Below are positions 18,386-26,664 of a DNA stretch of 64,000 nucleotides, in pieces (position 1 is the stretch's first letter; every line of letters begins with the position of its first letter). Source of the stretch: Bacillus sp. SA1-12. Lineage in GTDB: Bacteria > Bacillota > Bacilli > Bacillales > Bacillaceae. The notes under the pieces were generated by a model. That model did no database searches. It worked only from the letters and a program-made list of their open reading frames with translations, and was not told where the DNA came from. Position numbers and translations under genes: made by a program. The stretch is taken from contig NZ_LATZ01000134.1 in assembly GCF_000981385.1 (NCBI RefSeq), positions 94,148 to 158,147 of the forward strand, read 5' to 3'.

Positions 18386-18796
18386 CTATTTATTTTCTCT
18401 GGAATGAATTACATTTCTCCATTGTAAGTCACCGCGTTCAAGCCCACGAATTAAAATCTCTGCTGTACCCATATTTGTCGCAAGCGGAATCGAATAAACG
18501 TCACAAAGGCGAATTAGGGCTGAAATATCAGGCTCATGCGGCTGTGCGGTTAGCGGATCTCTAAAGAAGATAACCATATCCATATCGTTTTTAGCAATCA
18601 GTGCCCCAATTTCCTGGTCGCCCCCAAGCGGCCCAGATTGAAAACGGTGAATAGATAAGCCGCTTGCTTCTTGGATCCTTAGTCCAGTAGTGCCAGTGGC
18701 AAATAATTGATGATCTTTGAAAATAGGTTTATAAGCCATTACAAACTGAACAAGATCAGTTTTTTTCTTATCATGAGCTATCAATGCAATCTTCAT
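18386..18796 (-). CDS. mgsA: Methylglyoxal synthase
   Basis: Converts dihydroxyacetone phosphate to methylglyoxal and phosphate, a relief route when sugar phosphates build up. The 136-residue MGS-like fold shows ALIAHDKKK at the N terminus, the phosphate site FATGTTGLRI, and the catalytic-Asp segment SGPLGGDQEIGALIA. It lies 14 bp after dapB and is probably co-transcribed. The order dapB-mgsA-bshB1 is conserved in Bacillus. GGGGAAAAG serves as the ribosome site. Confidence 0.96.
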   Translation of the reverse strand: MKIALIAHDKKKTDLVQFVMAYKPIFKDHQLFATGTTGLRIQEASGLSIHRFQSGPLGGDQEIGALIAKNDMDMVIFFRDPLTAQPHEPDISALIRLCDVYSIPLATNMGTAEILIRGLERGDLQWRNVIHSRENK

Positions 18797-18810
18797 ATTA
18801 CTTTTCCCCT

Positions 18811-19611
18811 TTATTCGATAATGTTTTCCAACCCATAAACAAGTAAATCTACTTTCATTACATTTTCAACCGCTAGTTTTACTCCTGACATAAATGAAGC
18901 GCGATTATAAGAGTCATGACGGATCTTTAATGTTTGTCCATCGCCTCCAAAAAGAACCTCCTGGTGTGCAATTAGCCCTGGAAGACGTACACTATGGAGT
19001 CGAATGCCTTGATAATTTGCTCCGCGTGCTCCTAAAAGAATTTCTTTTTCATTTGGATGTCCCTGTTGTTTTTCTTCACGAACGGCTGAAATCATTTCGG
19101 CTGTTTTTAAGCCAGTACCCGAAGGTGCATCAAGCTTTTGATCATGGTGTTGTTCAATGATCTCCACATCCTGAAAATACTTAGCAGCCATTTGAGAAAA
19201 TTTCATCATTAAAATCGCACCAATTGCAAAGTTTGGGGCAATAATTGCTCCGATTCCCTTCTCAGTTGTTAATTCTTGAAGCTCTTTTAAATCTTCATCA
19301 GAAAAACCGGTTGTTCCGACTACAGGTCTTACACCATTTAGAAGTGCTTTTTTAGTATGGATTTTACCGATTTCCGGCGTCGTTAAATCGATAAGCACAT
19401 CTGGGGATGTTTCAAAAAAGCATTTATCGATATCTGTATAGATTGGTACATCAACATCAAAGCCATCAATATCCTTCAAGCTTTTTCCCCCATGCTTATG
19501 ATCAACTGCTGCTACTAATTGAAAATGGCTTGTTTCTTCTACAAGCTTAACAGCTTCACTGCCCATTCTTCCACGGGCTCCTGCAATTACAATTTTAATG
19601 TTTTCCATCAT
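18811..19611 (-). CDS. dapB: 4-hydroxy-tetrahydrodipicolinate reductase
   Basis: NAD(P)H-dependent step of the diaminopimelate/lysine pathway, also needed for dipicolinate supply in spores. The nucleotide-binding loop AGARGRMG is near residue 10, and the catalytic His/Lys region is IIEQHHDQKLDAPSGT. Length of 266 residues is normal. AAAAGGAG lies 7 bp before the first of two adjacent ATGs. It is downstream of ypjD (234-bp gap) and directly upstream of mgsA. Confidence 0.97.
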   Translation of the reverse strand: MMENIKIVIAGARGRMGSEAVKLVEETSHFQLVAAVDHKHGGKSLKDIDGFDVDVPIYTDIDKCFFETSPDVLIDLTTPEIGKIHTKKALLNGVRPVVGTTGFSDEDLKELQELTTEKGIGAIIAPNFAIGAILMMKFSQMAAKYFQDVEIIEQHHDQKLDAPSGTGLKTAEMISAVREEKQQGHPNEKEILLGARGANYQGIRLHSVRLPGLIAHQEVLFGGDGQTLKIRHDSYNRASFMSGVKLAVENVMKVDLLVYGLENIIE

Positions 19612-19845
19612 TCAAAACTCCTTTTATTGATTACCATGTTAAACTTGTCTTTAGATATTTCACTAACCCATTATTAGCGTTGGCCGGTATTTCCTCCATC
19701 CTATGCGCCCGCTTTGATCACAATGTCCCGTTGTTATGCAGGAATCTTTAACTTTACCCTCTAACCAACATAGCAATAATTAAAAATAAGTATTAGCATG
19801 GCTGAATGTTAAAAATAAGATATTTTTTAGAGTAAAAATATACTT

Positions 19846-20172
19846 TTAATCTTTTTTTGTCCAGCGATCCTTGTCCCTTGTTTTAAATTTATTCATGACA
19901 AGATCATGCGCCTTATCTAAGTCTATATTTAATGAGTTCGCAAGACATATAAGGACAAACAATACATCTCCAAGCTCTTCTTCTATCTCCTTTTCTTTTT
20001 CTGTCGCTTTTTTTGGTTTCTCACCATAGTAATGATTAATTTCTCTTGCTAATTCCCCGACTTCTTCCGTGATCCGGGCCATCATGGCTAATGGTGAGAA
20101 ATAACCTTCCTTAAAACCGCTTATGTATTGGTCAACCTCCTTCTGAAGGTCTTTCATTGTCTTTTGCTCCAA
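19846..20172 (-). CDS. ypjD: MazG-like nucleotide pyrophosphohydrolase YpjD
   Basis: All-alpha NTP pyrophosphohydrolase. The metal-binding motif EEVGELARE followed by EEELGDVLFVL is the MazG E-x2-E...E-x2-D pattern. The substrate in vivo is unknown; house-cleaning of aberrant dNTPs is inferred from the family. I chose a TTG start at 20172 with GAGGTGAT upstream, giving 108 residues and an N terminus (MEQKTMKDLQ) that lines up with B. subtilis. An ATG at 20157 is the alternative. It is divergent from ypjC. Confidence 0.88.
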   Translation of the reverse strand: MEQKTMKDLQKEVDQYISGFKEGYFSPLAMMARITEEVGELAREINHYYGEKPKKATEKEKEIEEELGDVLFVLICLANSLNIDLDKAHDLVMNKFKTRDKDRWTKKD

Positions 20173-20255
20173 CTGTATCACCTCATCTGCTTTTCTCTTC
20201 AATGTTAGCTAATACTAATAAGATTTACAATTATTTCGTCATCATTTTTTCAAAA

Positions 20256-20285
20256 TTTGCACCTTGACTTACGATCATCTATAAT
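20256..20285 (+). promoter_or_regulatory. Likely ypjC promoter
   Basis: TTTGCA (20256-20261) and a perfect TATAAT (20280-20285) are 18 bp apart, giving a leader of about 30 nt before the ypjC ribosome site GGGAGG (20308-20313). Confidence 0.5.
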
Positions 20286-20319
20286 AGCTTTGCCATGGTC
20301 GTATTTTGGGAGGTATTAT

Positions 20320-21192
20320 ATGTTAGGAGAATTGCGTTTAAAAAACATTTTATTTATTATAATTGGATCCGCCATTTTTGCTTTCGGTCTTGTGCATTTT
20401 AATATGCAGAATAATTTAGCCGAGGGAGGCTTTACCGGCATAACCCTTATGCTTTTTTTCCTCTTTAACTTCGATCCATCCATATCAAACTTACTATTAA
20501 ATATACCATTGTTTTTTATCGGGTGGCGTGTTTTAGGAAGAACTTCTTTTTTCTACACGATGATTGGAACTTTGGGATTGTCTATCTTTTTATGGATTTT
20601 TCAACGGTATCAAATTGATATGCCGTTAAATGATGATTTAACGCTTGCAGCACTTTTTGCAGGGGTATTTTTGGGAATTGGCTTGGGTACAATCTTCCGT
20701 TACGGGGGAACAACTGGTGGCGTAGATATCATTGCTAGGCTGGCACATCGCTATTTCGGTTGGAGCATGGGAAAAACAATGTTTTTATTTGACTTAATTG
20801 TAATTACGTTATCTTTAATTACCTATTTATCCTATAAAGAAGCGATGTATACACTTGTTGCTGTATTTGTTGGGGCGCGTGTTATAGACTTCATGCAGGA
20901 AGGTGCCTATGCAGCCAAAGGTGCGACAATTATCTCCAGCAAATCTGAAGAAATCTCCAAAAGAATTATGGAAGAGATGGAACGGGGAGTTACCATTTTA
21001 AAAGGACAAGGCTCATTTTCCAAACAAGATCGTGATGTCTTGTATTGTGTTGTTGGAAAAAATGAAATTGTCAGGCTAAAATCAGTAATTACAGCTGTCG
21101 ATCCTCACGCTTTTGTTGCTGTAAGTGATGTCCACGATGTTCTAGGTGAAGGCTTTACATTAGACGAAAATAAAAAGCCTTTGCAGCGTTAA
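20320..21192 (+). CDS. ypjC: YitT-family membrane protein YpjC
   Basis: A 290-residue membrane protein with about five or six transmembrane segments in its first 200 residues, including the glycine-rich signature FRYGGTTGGVDIIARL. A cytoplasmic C-terminal domain (DUF2179 type, about 210-285) follows. The transported substrate is unknown for this family. The ATG at 20320 with GGGAGG upstream gives the B. subtilis length. It is one of only four plus-strand genes in the window and is divergent from ypjD. Repeat copy 3 lies in its 3' region. Confidence 0.9.
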   Translation: MLGELRLKNILFIIIGSAIFAFGLVHFNMQNNLAEGGFTGITLMLFFLFNFDPSISNLLLNIPLFFIGWRVLGRTSFFYTMIGTLGLSIFLWIFQRYQIDMPLNDDLTLAALFAGVFLGIGLGTIFRYGGTTGGVDIIARLAHRYFGWSMGKTMFLFDLIVITLSLITYLSYKEAMYTLVAVFVGARVIDFMQEGAYAAKGATIISSKSEEISKRIMEEMERGVTILKGQGSFSKQDRDVLYCVVGKNEIVRLKSVITAVDPHAFVAVSDVHDVLGEGFTLDENKKPLQR

Positions 21193-21554
21193 TTTTAAGC
21201 TATGTTAATACATATTTAAGTTTTGTTTTGTTTCCGCTTAAGAATCGAAGATATAGTGGGACATGCATATCTAGGATTTTTTCTACTACCAGATGTACAC
21301 GGTCATGCTTTGCTACAGAACGTTGTCAACTTACCCCACTGGTGAATGTGTTAAATCTTTTCAGACTTAAACTGCTAGGGTCTTATGTCTCTCTTAACTC
21401 GGACAACAATTTCTCGTCCGATCTTTACAGGCAGTCGATTACCCTCCACTCTTCTTAGATGATCTTGAAGTGGGGATTTTACTGCCTGTTAAAATTGGGA
21501 TAGATAATATCTTCTCATTCGTTTGTAGCTAATTGTCGCTCTTCATGGCGATTT
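21193..21554. other. Intergenic region ypjC-ypjB with degraded repeats
   Basis: The convergent genes ypjC and ypjB leave 362 bp without a gene. A repeat copy lies at 21416-21495. The earlier part (about 21330-21360, CCCCACTGGTGAATG...AAATCTTT) looks like a more decayed version of the same element. No clear terminator is seen. Confidence 0.45.
21416..21495 (+). repeat. Dispersed two-hairpin repeat, copy 3 (second hairpin only)
   Basis: GTCCGATCTTTACAGGCAGT is followed, 45 bp later, by ACTGCCTGTTAA (21481-21492). This matches the second stem of copies 1 and 4; the first stem and linker are degraded. Confidence 0.65.
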
Positions 21555-22349
21555 TTATTGCTGGTTATTTTTCTCTCTTTTGGAGGCTTTTTCTTTTTCT
21601 CCGCGGTATTTTCTCCAACCTGCATATGATAATGATAATAAGATGACACTTCCAGTTGAGATCATTACCCATAATAAGGAGGGATCAGCTTCATCCTCTT
21701 TTACTCTCTCAAAAAGAGATTTTAATTCTTCTTCCATAACTGTCAATTGCTTAACACGGCTAGATTCAGGAATATCTTGAAAGAGGCGATCCTCCACAAC
21801 TGAAATATGGGCATCTATTTCTTTTACCCGCTGACTATCGAAATCAATCTGTATACTAGGATAAATGACTTCATATAAAGCCAAAAATTCATTCCAATCA
21901 TGTTGAAAGGACTGAGTATCTCCTTCCTCCACATCCGTTTTCATTTGTGAAAAAGTCTCCATAATCGAAGACTCCATCGACCCCCATAATGGCTGATGTT
22001 CAGACACCATTGCATCAACTACAAGGCGGAACTTTGTTAATGAACGAATCTTCTCTTCTTTGCTTACTTTTTCATCTTCTACTATGCTTAAAGCATTTTT
22101 ATGTGTACTTGTAATTGTTCGAAGATGATCAAGAGATATATACTTTCGATCAATCGGTATCTCATCAAATTTCACAGCAAAATATTCAAGTAATTGGGCA
22201 GACTCACTAAATCTTTCTTGCTTTGCTAGCTGTAATGCAGTGTCAGAAATATTATTTAGAGCTTCCCAGTCATATTGTTCTTCAGAAAAAGCTGGTTTTA
22301 TGTGAAACAGCAACATTCCAATAATGAGTGCAACTATCCATTTCTTCAT
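21555..22349 (-). CDS. ypjB: Sporulation protein YpjB
   Basis: A 264-residue protein with an N-terminal signal peptide (MKKWIVALIIGMLLFHIKPAFS), a helical extracytoplasmic domain and one C-terminal membrane segment (about 228-246, LLWVMISTGSVILLSLSYA) ending in a Lys/Glu-rich tail. It matches the YpjB family, whose B. subtilis member is sporulation-controlled; its mechanism is unknown. AGGGGGG precedes the ATG. It follows ypjA by 189 bp. Confidence 0.87.
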   Translation of the reverse strand: MKKWIVALIIGMLLFHIKPAFSEEQYDWEALNNISDTALQLAKQERFSESAQLLEYFAVKFDEIPIDRKYISLDHLRTITSTHKNALSIVEDEKVSKEEKIRSLTKFRLVVDAMVSEHQPLWGSMESSIMETFSQMKTDVEEGDTQSFQHDWNEFLALYEVIYPSIQIDFDSQRVKEIDAHISVVEDRLFQDIPESSRVKQLTVMEEELKSLFERVKEDEADPSLLWVMISTGSVILLSLSYAGWRKYRGEKEKASKREKNNQQ

Positions 22350-22526
22350 CCTTGTCCCCCCTAGAACTTCTACTAAAAAACCTATGAAGGAATGGACAAG
22401 GTTAGACCAAAATTATTACTGCAAGTAAAGGTTTTTTCATTCAAAAAATCTTCCCTCTGGAGTCTCACATCCCCATTCCAATCAACAGCCTGACAGAATG
22501 AACAAAAAGACAAAAAAATAAAAAAA

Positions 22527-22548
22527 GCCTAGCAATTATTAGCTAGAC
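22527..22548 (-). terminator. ypjA terminator
   Basis: GCCTAGC (22527-22533) pairs with GCTAGAC (22542-22548, one mismatch). On the minus strand it is followed by TTTTTTTATTTTTTT. The stem includes the ypjA stop codon. Confidence 0.8.
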
Positions 22549-23141
22549 TGAGGCAAATTTAATTTGTAAGAACCTTTTTTAAGCACTAGGGCATAAGCAA
22601 TTAGTAACGAAATGATACTTAACCAAAATGTAAAGTAACCTATTTGTGTAATATACTCCATTAAGTCACTGTACTTAGGCATCATTCCAAATACATAATC
22701 AATGACATCATTATGTAATGTCCAAACAGCAGCGACAATTAAATGCCAAGCTTTAAAACGATAATACGGTGAATAAAGCAACCCTTGCACAGCCATTCCA
22801 AGGTGTGATGCTATGAGCATATACCCTTCCCAAGGTAAACTGCCATTACTAATCAATACGAGAATGTTCATAATAACAGCCCAAATGCCATATTTAAAAA
22901 GCGTGACTATGGCCAGTGCCTCAATAAGTGGGAGATTCCTTCTTAGCAAGAATCCAAGTAAAACAATGACAAAAAATAGGCTGGCTGTAGGGCTGTCTGG
23001 AACAAAAAGATAAAAATGAGCTGGGGTTTCTGCTAATTGATACCTATACCAATAATAGCCATATATTGTTCCAAAAAAGTTAATTAAAAACATAATGAAT
23101 AAAATAGGTCTTTGCCCTAAAATCAACTGAATCATTTTCAT
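22539..23141 (-). CDS. ypjA: DUF1405 membrane protein YpjA
   Basis: A 200-residue integral membrane protein with about five hydrophobic segments (for example FIMFLINFFGTIYGYYW and ASLFFVIVLLGFLLRR) and short loops. It belongs to the DUF1405 family, always found near the qcr genes in Bacillus; function unknown. It follows qcrC by 154 bp and ends in its own terminator, whose stem overlaps the last codons. Confidence 0.87.
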   Translation of the reverse strand: MKMIQLILGQRPILFIMFLINFFGTIYGYYWYRYQLAETPAHFYLFVPDSPTASLFFVIVLLGFLLRRNLPLIEALAIVTLFKYGIWAVIMNILVLISNGSLPWEGYMLIASHLGMAVQGLLYSPYYRFKAWHLIVAAVWTLHNDVIDYVFGMMPKYSDLMEYITQIGYFTFWLSIISLLIAYALVLKKGSYKLNLPQSS

Positions 23142-23277
23142 TTTTTATATACCTGTCCTAAAGATTTTAATTACTTTCTAGTCCGGGTTTTCCAATTGTG
23201 AGAGACACAGCAAAAAGAAACGTTCCCCTATCTTATTAAACAACGGATAAGCAGGTCTTTCTATACGTATAAAAAAA

Positions 23278-23295
23278 GCTGACAAATGTCAGCTT
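23278..23295 (-). terminator. qcrABC terminator
   Basis: A perfect AGCTGACA/TGTCAGCT stem is followed on the minus strand by TTTTTTATA, immediately after the qcrC stop. Confidence 0.92.
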
Positions 23296-24063
23296 TTATT
23301 TTGACTTAACACTAGAGATAAACTCTGATAATACTTTTAACTCTTCATCTGTCCCTTTAAAGACACCAGCTGGCATGGCACCTTGACCATTTTTAGCAAT
23401 TTCTGCAATTTTAGCAGGTTCTAATCCATTATCAACTAGAGCTTTACCTGCAGCTCCTCCTTCTAGATTGTCGCCATGACAAGAAATACATCCTTGCTCT
23501 TGGTAAAGTTTGTAACCATCTGATTCTTTATCAATTTCTGCCTCAGCTTTGATCTTACCTTGTTCAGCAGCAGCTTCCCAGTCATGTGTAGCAACAGATT
23601 CCCAAGTTAAGTAGAACGTACCAGCAATTCCCAGAAGCATCATACCAACAGCAATTGGGCGTTTTGCGGGACGGCGGTGCGGTCCGCGATCTAGGAATGG
23701 AGCAAGCATTAAAGAACCAAAAGCTAGTCCAGGAATTACAATTGCTCCAATAACCGTATATGGACCAGATGCATAAGAATATTTCAACAATTGGTATAAG
23801 AATAAGAAGTACCAGTCTGGTAATGGAATATAACCAGCATCAGTAGGGTCAGCCACACGCTCAAGCGGCGATGGGTGAGCTACTGTTAAACATAAAAATC
23901 CAATTAAGAAAACAGCACCTACAAGCCATTCCTTTAATAGAAAGTTTGGCCAGAATGCTTCTGTTTTCCCTGGATATTCCGAGTAGTCCTTCGGAATATT
24001 AGGTTTCTTCTCTGCAGGAATACGAGAATCACCTACAAATTTCATACCTTTTCCGCGATGCAT
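23296..24063 (-). CDS. qcrC: Menaquinol:cytochrome c reductase, cytochrome b/c subunit QcrC
   Basis: Subunit of the Gram-positive b6c complex. The N-terminal half corresponds to the subunit IV part of cytochrome b, with three membrane segments (about 45-62, 102-122, 138-154). It is fused to a C-terminal cytochrome c domain whose haem motif is C192-x2-C195-H196 (CISCH), with a likely Met ligand in GQGAMPAG. The 255 residues are typical. AAGGAGGGG precedes the ATG. It is the last gene of qcrABC and is followed by a strong terminator. Confidence 0.97.
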   Translation of the reverse strand: MHRGKGMKFVGDSRIPAEKKPNIPKDYSEYPGKTEAFWPNFLLKEWLVGAVFLIGFLCLTVAHPSPLERVADPTDAGYIPLPDWYFLFLYQLLKYSYASGPYTVIGAIVIPGLAFGSLMLAPFLDRGPHRRPAKRPIAVGMMLLGIAGTFYLTWESVATHDWEAAAEQGKIKAEAEIDKESDGYKLYQEQGCISCHGDNLEGGAAGKALVDNGLEPAKIAEIAKNGQGAMPAGVFKGTDEELKVLSEFISSVKSK

Positions 24064-24140
24064 GATTTCCCCTCCTTACTAAGGTGGTATCCGATATCAA
24101 ATGTTTGGATCGTTAGTAAAATTTTTTATGAAACTATTTT

Positions 24141-24815
24141 TTATAGCGGACCAGAAATACCTTGTTTGCGAATCATAATAAAGTGAGCAGCCATTAATCC
24201 GAAAAGTGCAGCAGGCAAGAAGAATACATGGATAGCAAAGAAACGTGTAAGCGTTTGAGCACCTACGATTTCTGGATGGCCCGATAATAATGTTTTAACA
24301 GTTGGTCCAATTAAAGGCACGGATTCAGCGATTTGCAGCGTAACCTTTGTCGCAAACAACGCTTTCATATCCCAAGGCAATAAATAACCTGTTAAACCAA
24401 GACCAAGCATAATAAAGAAAATTAGTACGCCTACGATCCAGTTTAGCTCTCTCGGTTTTTTATAAGCACCTTGGAAAAACACGCGCAAAGTATGTAGGAA
24501 CATCATAACAATAACAAGACTAGCTCCCCAGTGGTGCATGCCACGTACTATTTGACCAAAAGCAACCTCATTTTGTAAATAGAATACTGATTCCCAAGCA
24601 TTCTTAATGTCTGGCACATAATACATTGTTAAAAACATACCAGATAGAACTTGAATAACAGTTACAAAGAATGTCAATCCGCCAAAGCAATAAACAAAGG
24701 CAGAAAAATGGTGTGCTGGGTTTACGTGTTCAGGAACTTCATGGTCAGCAATATCGCGCCACATCGGCGTAATATCTAGACGTTCGTCAACCCAATCATA
24801 AATTTTGTTAAGCAA
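24141..24815 (-). CDS. qcrB: Menaquinol:cytochrome c reductase, cytochrome b6 subunit QcrB
   Basis: Four-helix cytochrome b6-type protein that binds two b haems and oxidises menaquinol. The haem-binding His pairs lie in GMHHWGAS/HTLRVF and TRFFAIHVFF/AAHFIMIR. The sequence is almost the same as the 224-residue B. subtilis protein. The start is a TTG at 24815, 3 bp after the qcrA stop, with GGGAGGCG as ribosome site. It is inside the qcrABC operon. Confidence 0.97.
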   Translation of the reverse strand: MLNKIYDWVDERLDITPMWRDIADHEVPEHVNPAHHFSAFVYCFGGLTFFVTVIQVLSGMFLTMYYVPDIKNAWESVFYLQNEVAFGQIVRGMHHWGASLVIVMMFLHTLRVFFQGAYKKPRELNWIVGVLIFFIMLGLGLTGYLLPWDMKALFATKVTLQIAESVPLIGPTVKTLLSGHPEIVGAQTLTRFFAIHVFFLPAALFGLMAAHFIMIRKQGISGPL

Positions 24816-24818
24816 TCA

Positions 24819-25328
24819 TTACGCCTCCCCTCGTGGTTTCGCTTTACCTAAGAATAAATAGCCGTCCTTAACTGCGCTTTCATAAACATCAAGCGGAGCA
24901 ATTGGTGGTGTTCCTGGAACGTTTGTCCCATCTTTTTCATATCGCCCATAATGACACGGGCAGAAAAATTGGTTTTTGTTAGCCGGATCGTTATTCCAGC
25001 CGACTGTGCAGCCTAAATGTTTACAGATAGGTGATAAAGCCGTAATTTTTTCACCTTCTTTAAATACCCAAGCTGATCTCGTTTCTTCAGATTCATACCA
25101 AGCGTCTTTTTGTTTGATTTTAAAGTCGAAGCGTTGAGGTTCATCCGTTATTTCGTCAACCTTTACAACTTGTACTAAATCTGTCTCATCTGCTGGTCGG
25201 AGCACAGGGTCAAGTGCGAAGCGAACCATAGGCATAAGCATACCTGCAGCCATGAAACCGCCTACACCAGTAAGCGTATAGTTTAAGAATTGACGTCTAG
25301 AAACTCGATGTTTTTTCTCGCTCATCAT
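24819..25328 (-). CDS. qcrA: Menaquinol:cytochrome c reductase, Rieske iron-sulfur subunit QcrA
   Basis: Rieske [2Fe-2S] subunit that passes electrons from menaquinol to cytochrome c. The cluster ligands are CKHLGC and CPCHYG. The N terminus has a twin-arginine-like SRRQFL followed by a membrane anchor (about 16-36). Length is 169 residues. Two adjacent ATGs lie after a G-rich ribosome site (GGGGGGAAA). A clear promoter lies about 70 bp upstream. Confidence 0.97.
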   Translation of the reverse strand: MMSEKKHRVSRRQFLNYTLTGVGGFMAAGMLMPMVRFALDPVLRPADETDLVQVVKVDEITDEPQRFDFKIKQKDAWYESEETRSAWVFKEGEKITALSPICKHLGCTVGWNNDPANKNQFFCPCHYGRYEKDGTNVPGTPPIAPLDVYESAVKDGYLFLGKAKPRGEA

Positions 25329-25399
25329 TTTCCCCCCTCTATCTTAAGCTCAGTCCGTTTAGGACATACGGAAATGACATATAAAACTAGGACATACTC

Positions 25400-25428
25400 A
25401 TGATATATCAATCTTTCCATGAGGTCAA
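25400..25428 (-). promoter_or_regulatory. qcrABC promoter
   Basis: TTGACC (25423-25428) and TATCAT (25400-25405) on the minus strand, 17 bp apart, sit about 72 bp before the qcrA start. Confidence 0.65.
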
Positions 25429-25469
25429 TAAAATCCTGAGTTCTAATCTTGGAAATGAAAAGGTTTTTA

Positions 25470-25922
25470 TTATTTATTCCAAGATTGTAATAAAATGTTC
25501 AAAATTTGTTCGACTTGATTTTGTAAAAGCTTTCTCATCAGTTTTTCATCCATATGTTCAAACGGAACTACCGGCAACCAAATAAGATGCTCTTTCATCT
25601 GTTCGATACTGCTGTTTTTTAAAGCCTCATCACTAGTAAGGAAAAAAACATGTTTAAATTCCTGCTTTATTTTAGTTTTCCATTCTATTACATTTTCAAT
25701 CACATTCGTTGAATTTTTTAGATATGAAAAAGAAGGAAATAAGAAAACTCTTCCTTTTAATTGTCTCTCAAGTTCATTGCAAACATACGTAATAAACTCA
25801 CCTTTTGAAACAGTGCCTTTAAATTCTGATTCCAAGGCAACAGGTATTAGAGGGATAATTGCAGTATCTACATATTCTTTTGACTGATTGTACAAATCCA
25901 CATCGCTTAAAACCCACTTCAT
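25470..25922 (-). CDS. ypiF: DUF2487 protein YpiF
   Basis: A 150-residue soluble protein of unknown function that always lies directly upstream of qcrA in Bacillus. I see no catalytic motif; it has a Rossmann-like alternation of strands and helices (for example GRVFLFPSFSYL, FKHVFFLTSD). It is separated from ypiB by a terminator and from qcrA by a promoter, so it may be read alone or through into qcrA. A weak hairpin (CTTGGAA 25448, TTCCAAG 25478) covers its stop codon. Confidence 0.82.
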   Translation of the reverse strand: MKWVLSDVDLYNQSKEYVDTAIIPLIPVALESEFKGTVSKGEFITYVCNELERQLKGRVFLFPSFSYLKNSTNVIENVIEWKTKIKQEFKHVFFLTSDEALKNSSIEQMKEHLIWLPVVPFEHMDEKLMRKLLQNQVEQILNILLQSWNK

Positions 25923-25996
25923 TTATTCCACTCCCTATCATTATTTAACAATAGATCTATTATAAAGCTTGTCCTACTAATTGTTAAAGGTAAAAT

Positions 25997-26030
25997 GCAA
26001 GAGGCTGATGAATATTCATCAGCCTCTTGC
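25997..26030 (-). terminator. ypiA-ypiB terminator (perfect 34-bp palindrome)
   Basis: GCAAGAGGCTGATGAAT is followed by its exact reverse complement. On the minus strand the tail is ATTTTACCTTT, a modest U-tract; on the plus strand no U-tract follows. It lies 13 bp after the ypiB stop. Confidence 0.75.
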
Positions 26031-26042
26031 AAAAAATAAGCG

Positions 26043-26585
26043 TTATTTTTTTAGTTCTAATAATTGATTAGTTAGTCTTTGGAATTCAACTTTGTCCTGA
26101 CGGTCGAGAGCTTCATCAATCAATTGTAAAAGCTTTTCCTTTTGAAATGTTTGCAATGAGTGTTCAAGCACTTTTTCAGCAACTTCCCGATCCTTCTCAT
26201 TCCCGTGAAGATGTTCTGGCATAAACGGATTTGATTCTAAAACTGCTGCATATTGCGGTGATTGATAAGCAGATCTAAAATTAAGCTGAATAAAAAGCTC
26301 TTCATCTTTATTTAAACGTATATCATGGAATGATTTTTCCGCATCTGTTGTCATCACATTTTCTTTATAAAAACGAAAAGGAACTTCTTCAACACAATGC
26401 GTTGACATGATTATTCCTCGCGGACAGTATTGTGCTTGTTCTACAAAGTGAACTTTTTCCATAAGGGTATCATGACTCATTAAATAATTTAAAATCCATA
26501 CACATTCTCTTCTTTTTAGTTGATAATGGTTTAAAAACCACCTGATAAAATCTTTCTTTTCGTGGACAGATACAGGGGCCACCAT
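26043..26585 (-). CDS. ypiB: UPF0302/IDEAL-domain protein YpiB
   Basis: A 180-residue protein with an N-terminal UPF0302 domain (KKDFIRWFLNHYQLKRRECVW region) and a C-terminal IDEAL domain (LLQLIDEALDRQDKVEFQRL). IDEAL domains in Bacilli are thought to mediate protein contacts; the partner here is unknown. The ATG at 26585 has GAGGAGGGA upstream and gives the usual length; the longer in-frame reading is not supported. It lies 79 bp after ypiA. Confidence 0.88.
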   Translation of the reverse strand: MVAPVSVHEKKDFIRWFLNHYQLKRRECVWILNYLMSHDTLMEKVHFVEQAQYCPRGIIMSTHCVEEVPFRFYKENVMTTDAEKSFHDIRLNKDEELFIQLNFRSAYQSPQYAAVLESNPFMPEHLHGNEKDREVAEKVLEHSLQTFQKEKLLQLIDEALDRQDKVEFQRLTNQLLELKK

Positions 26586-26664
26586 AGAATTCCCTCCTCT
26601 GCAGTACAGTTTATTCTTACTTTGATAATTCCACAAAATAAAAATAAAATCCTTCTTATCTCTC

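Noticed and set aside
25448..25484. Terminator for ypiF (CTTGGAA/TTCCAAG)
   Set aside because: Long loop, short stem and no U-tract on the minus strand; at best a weak structure.
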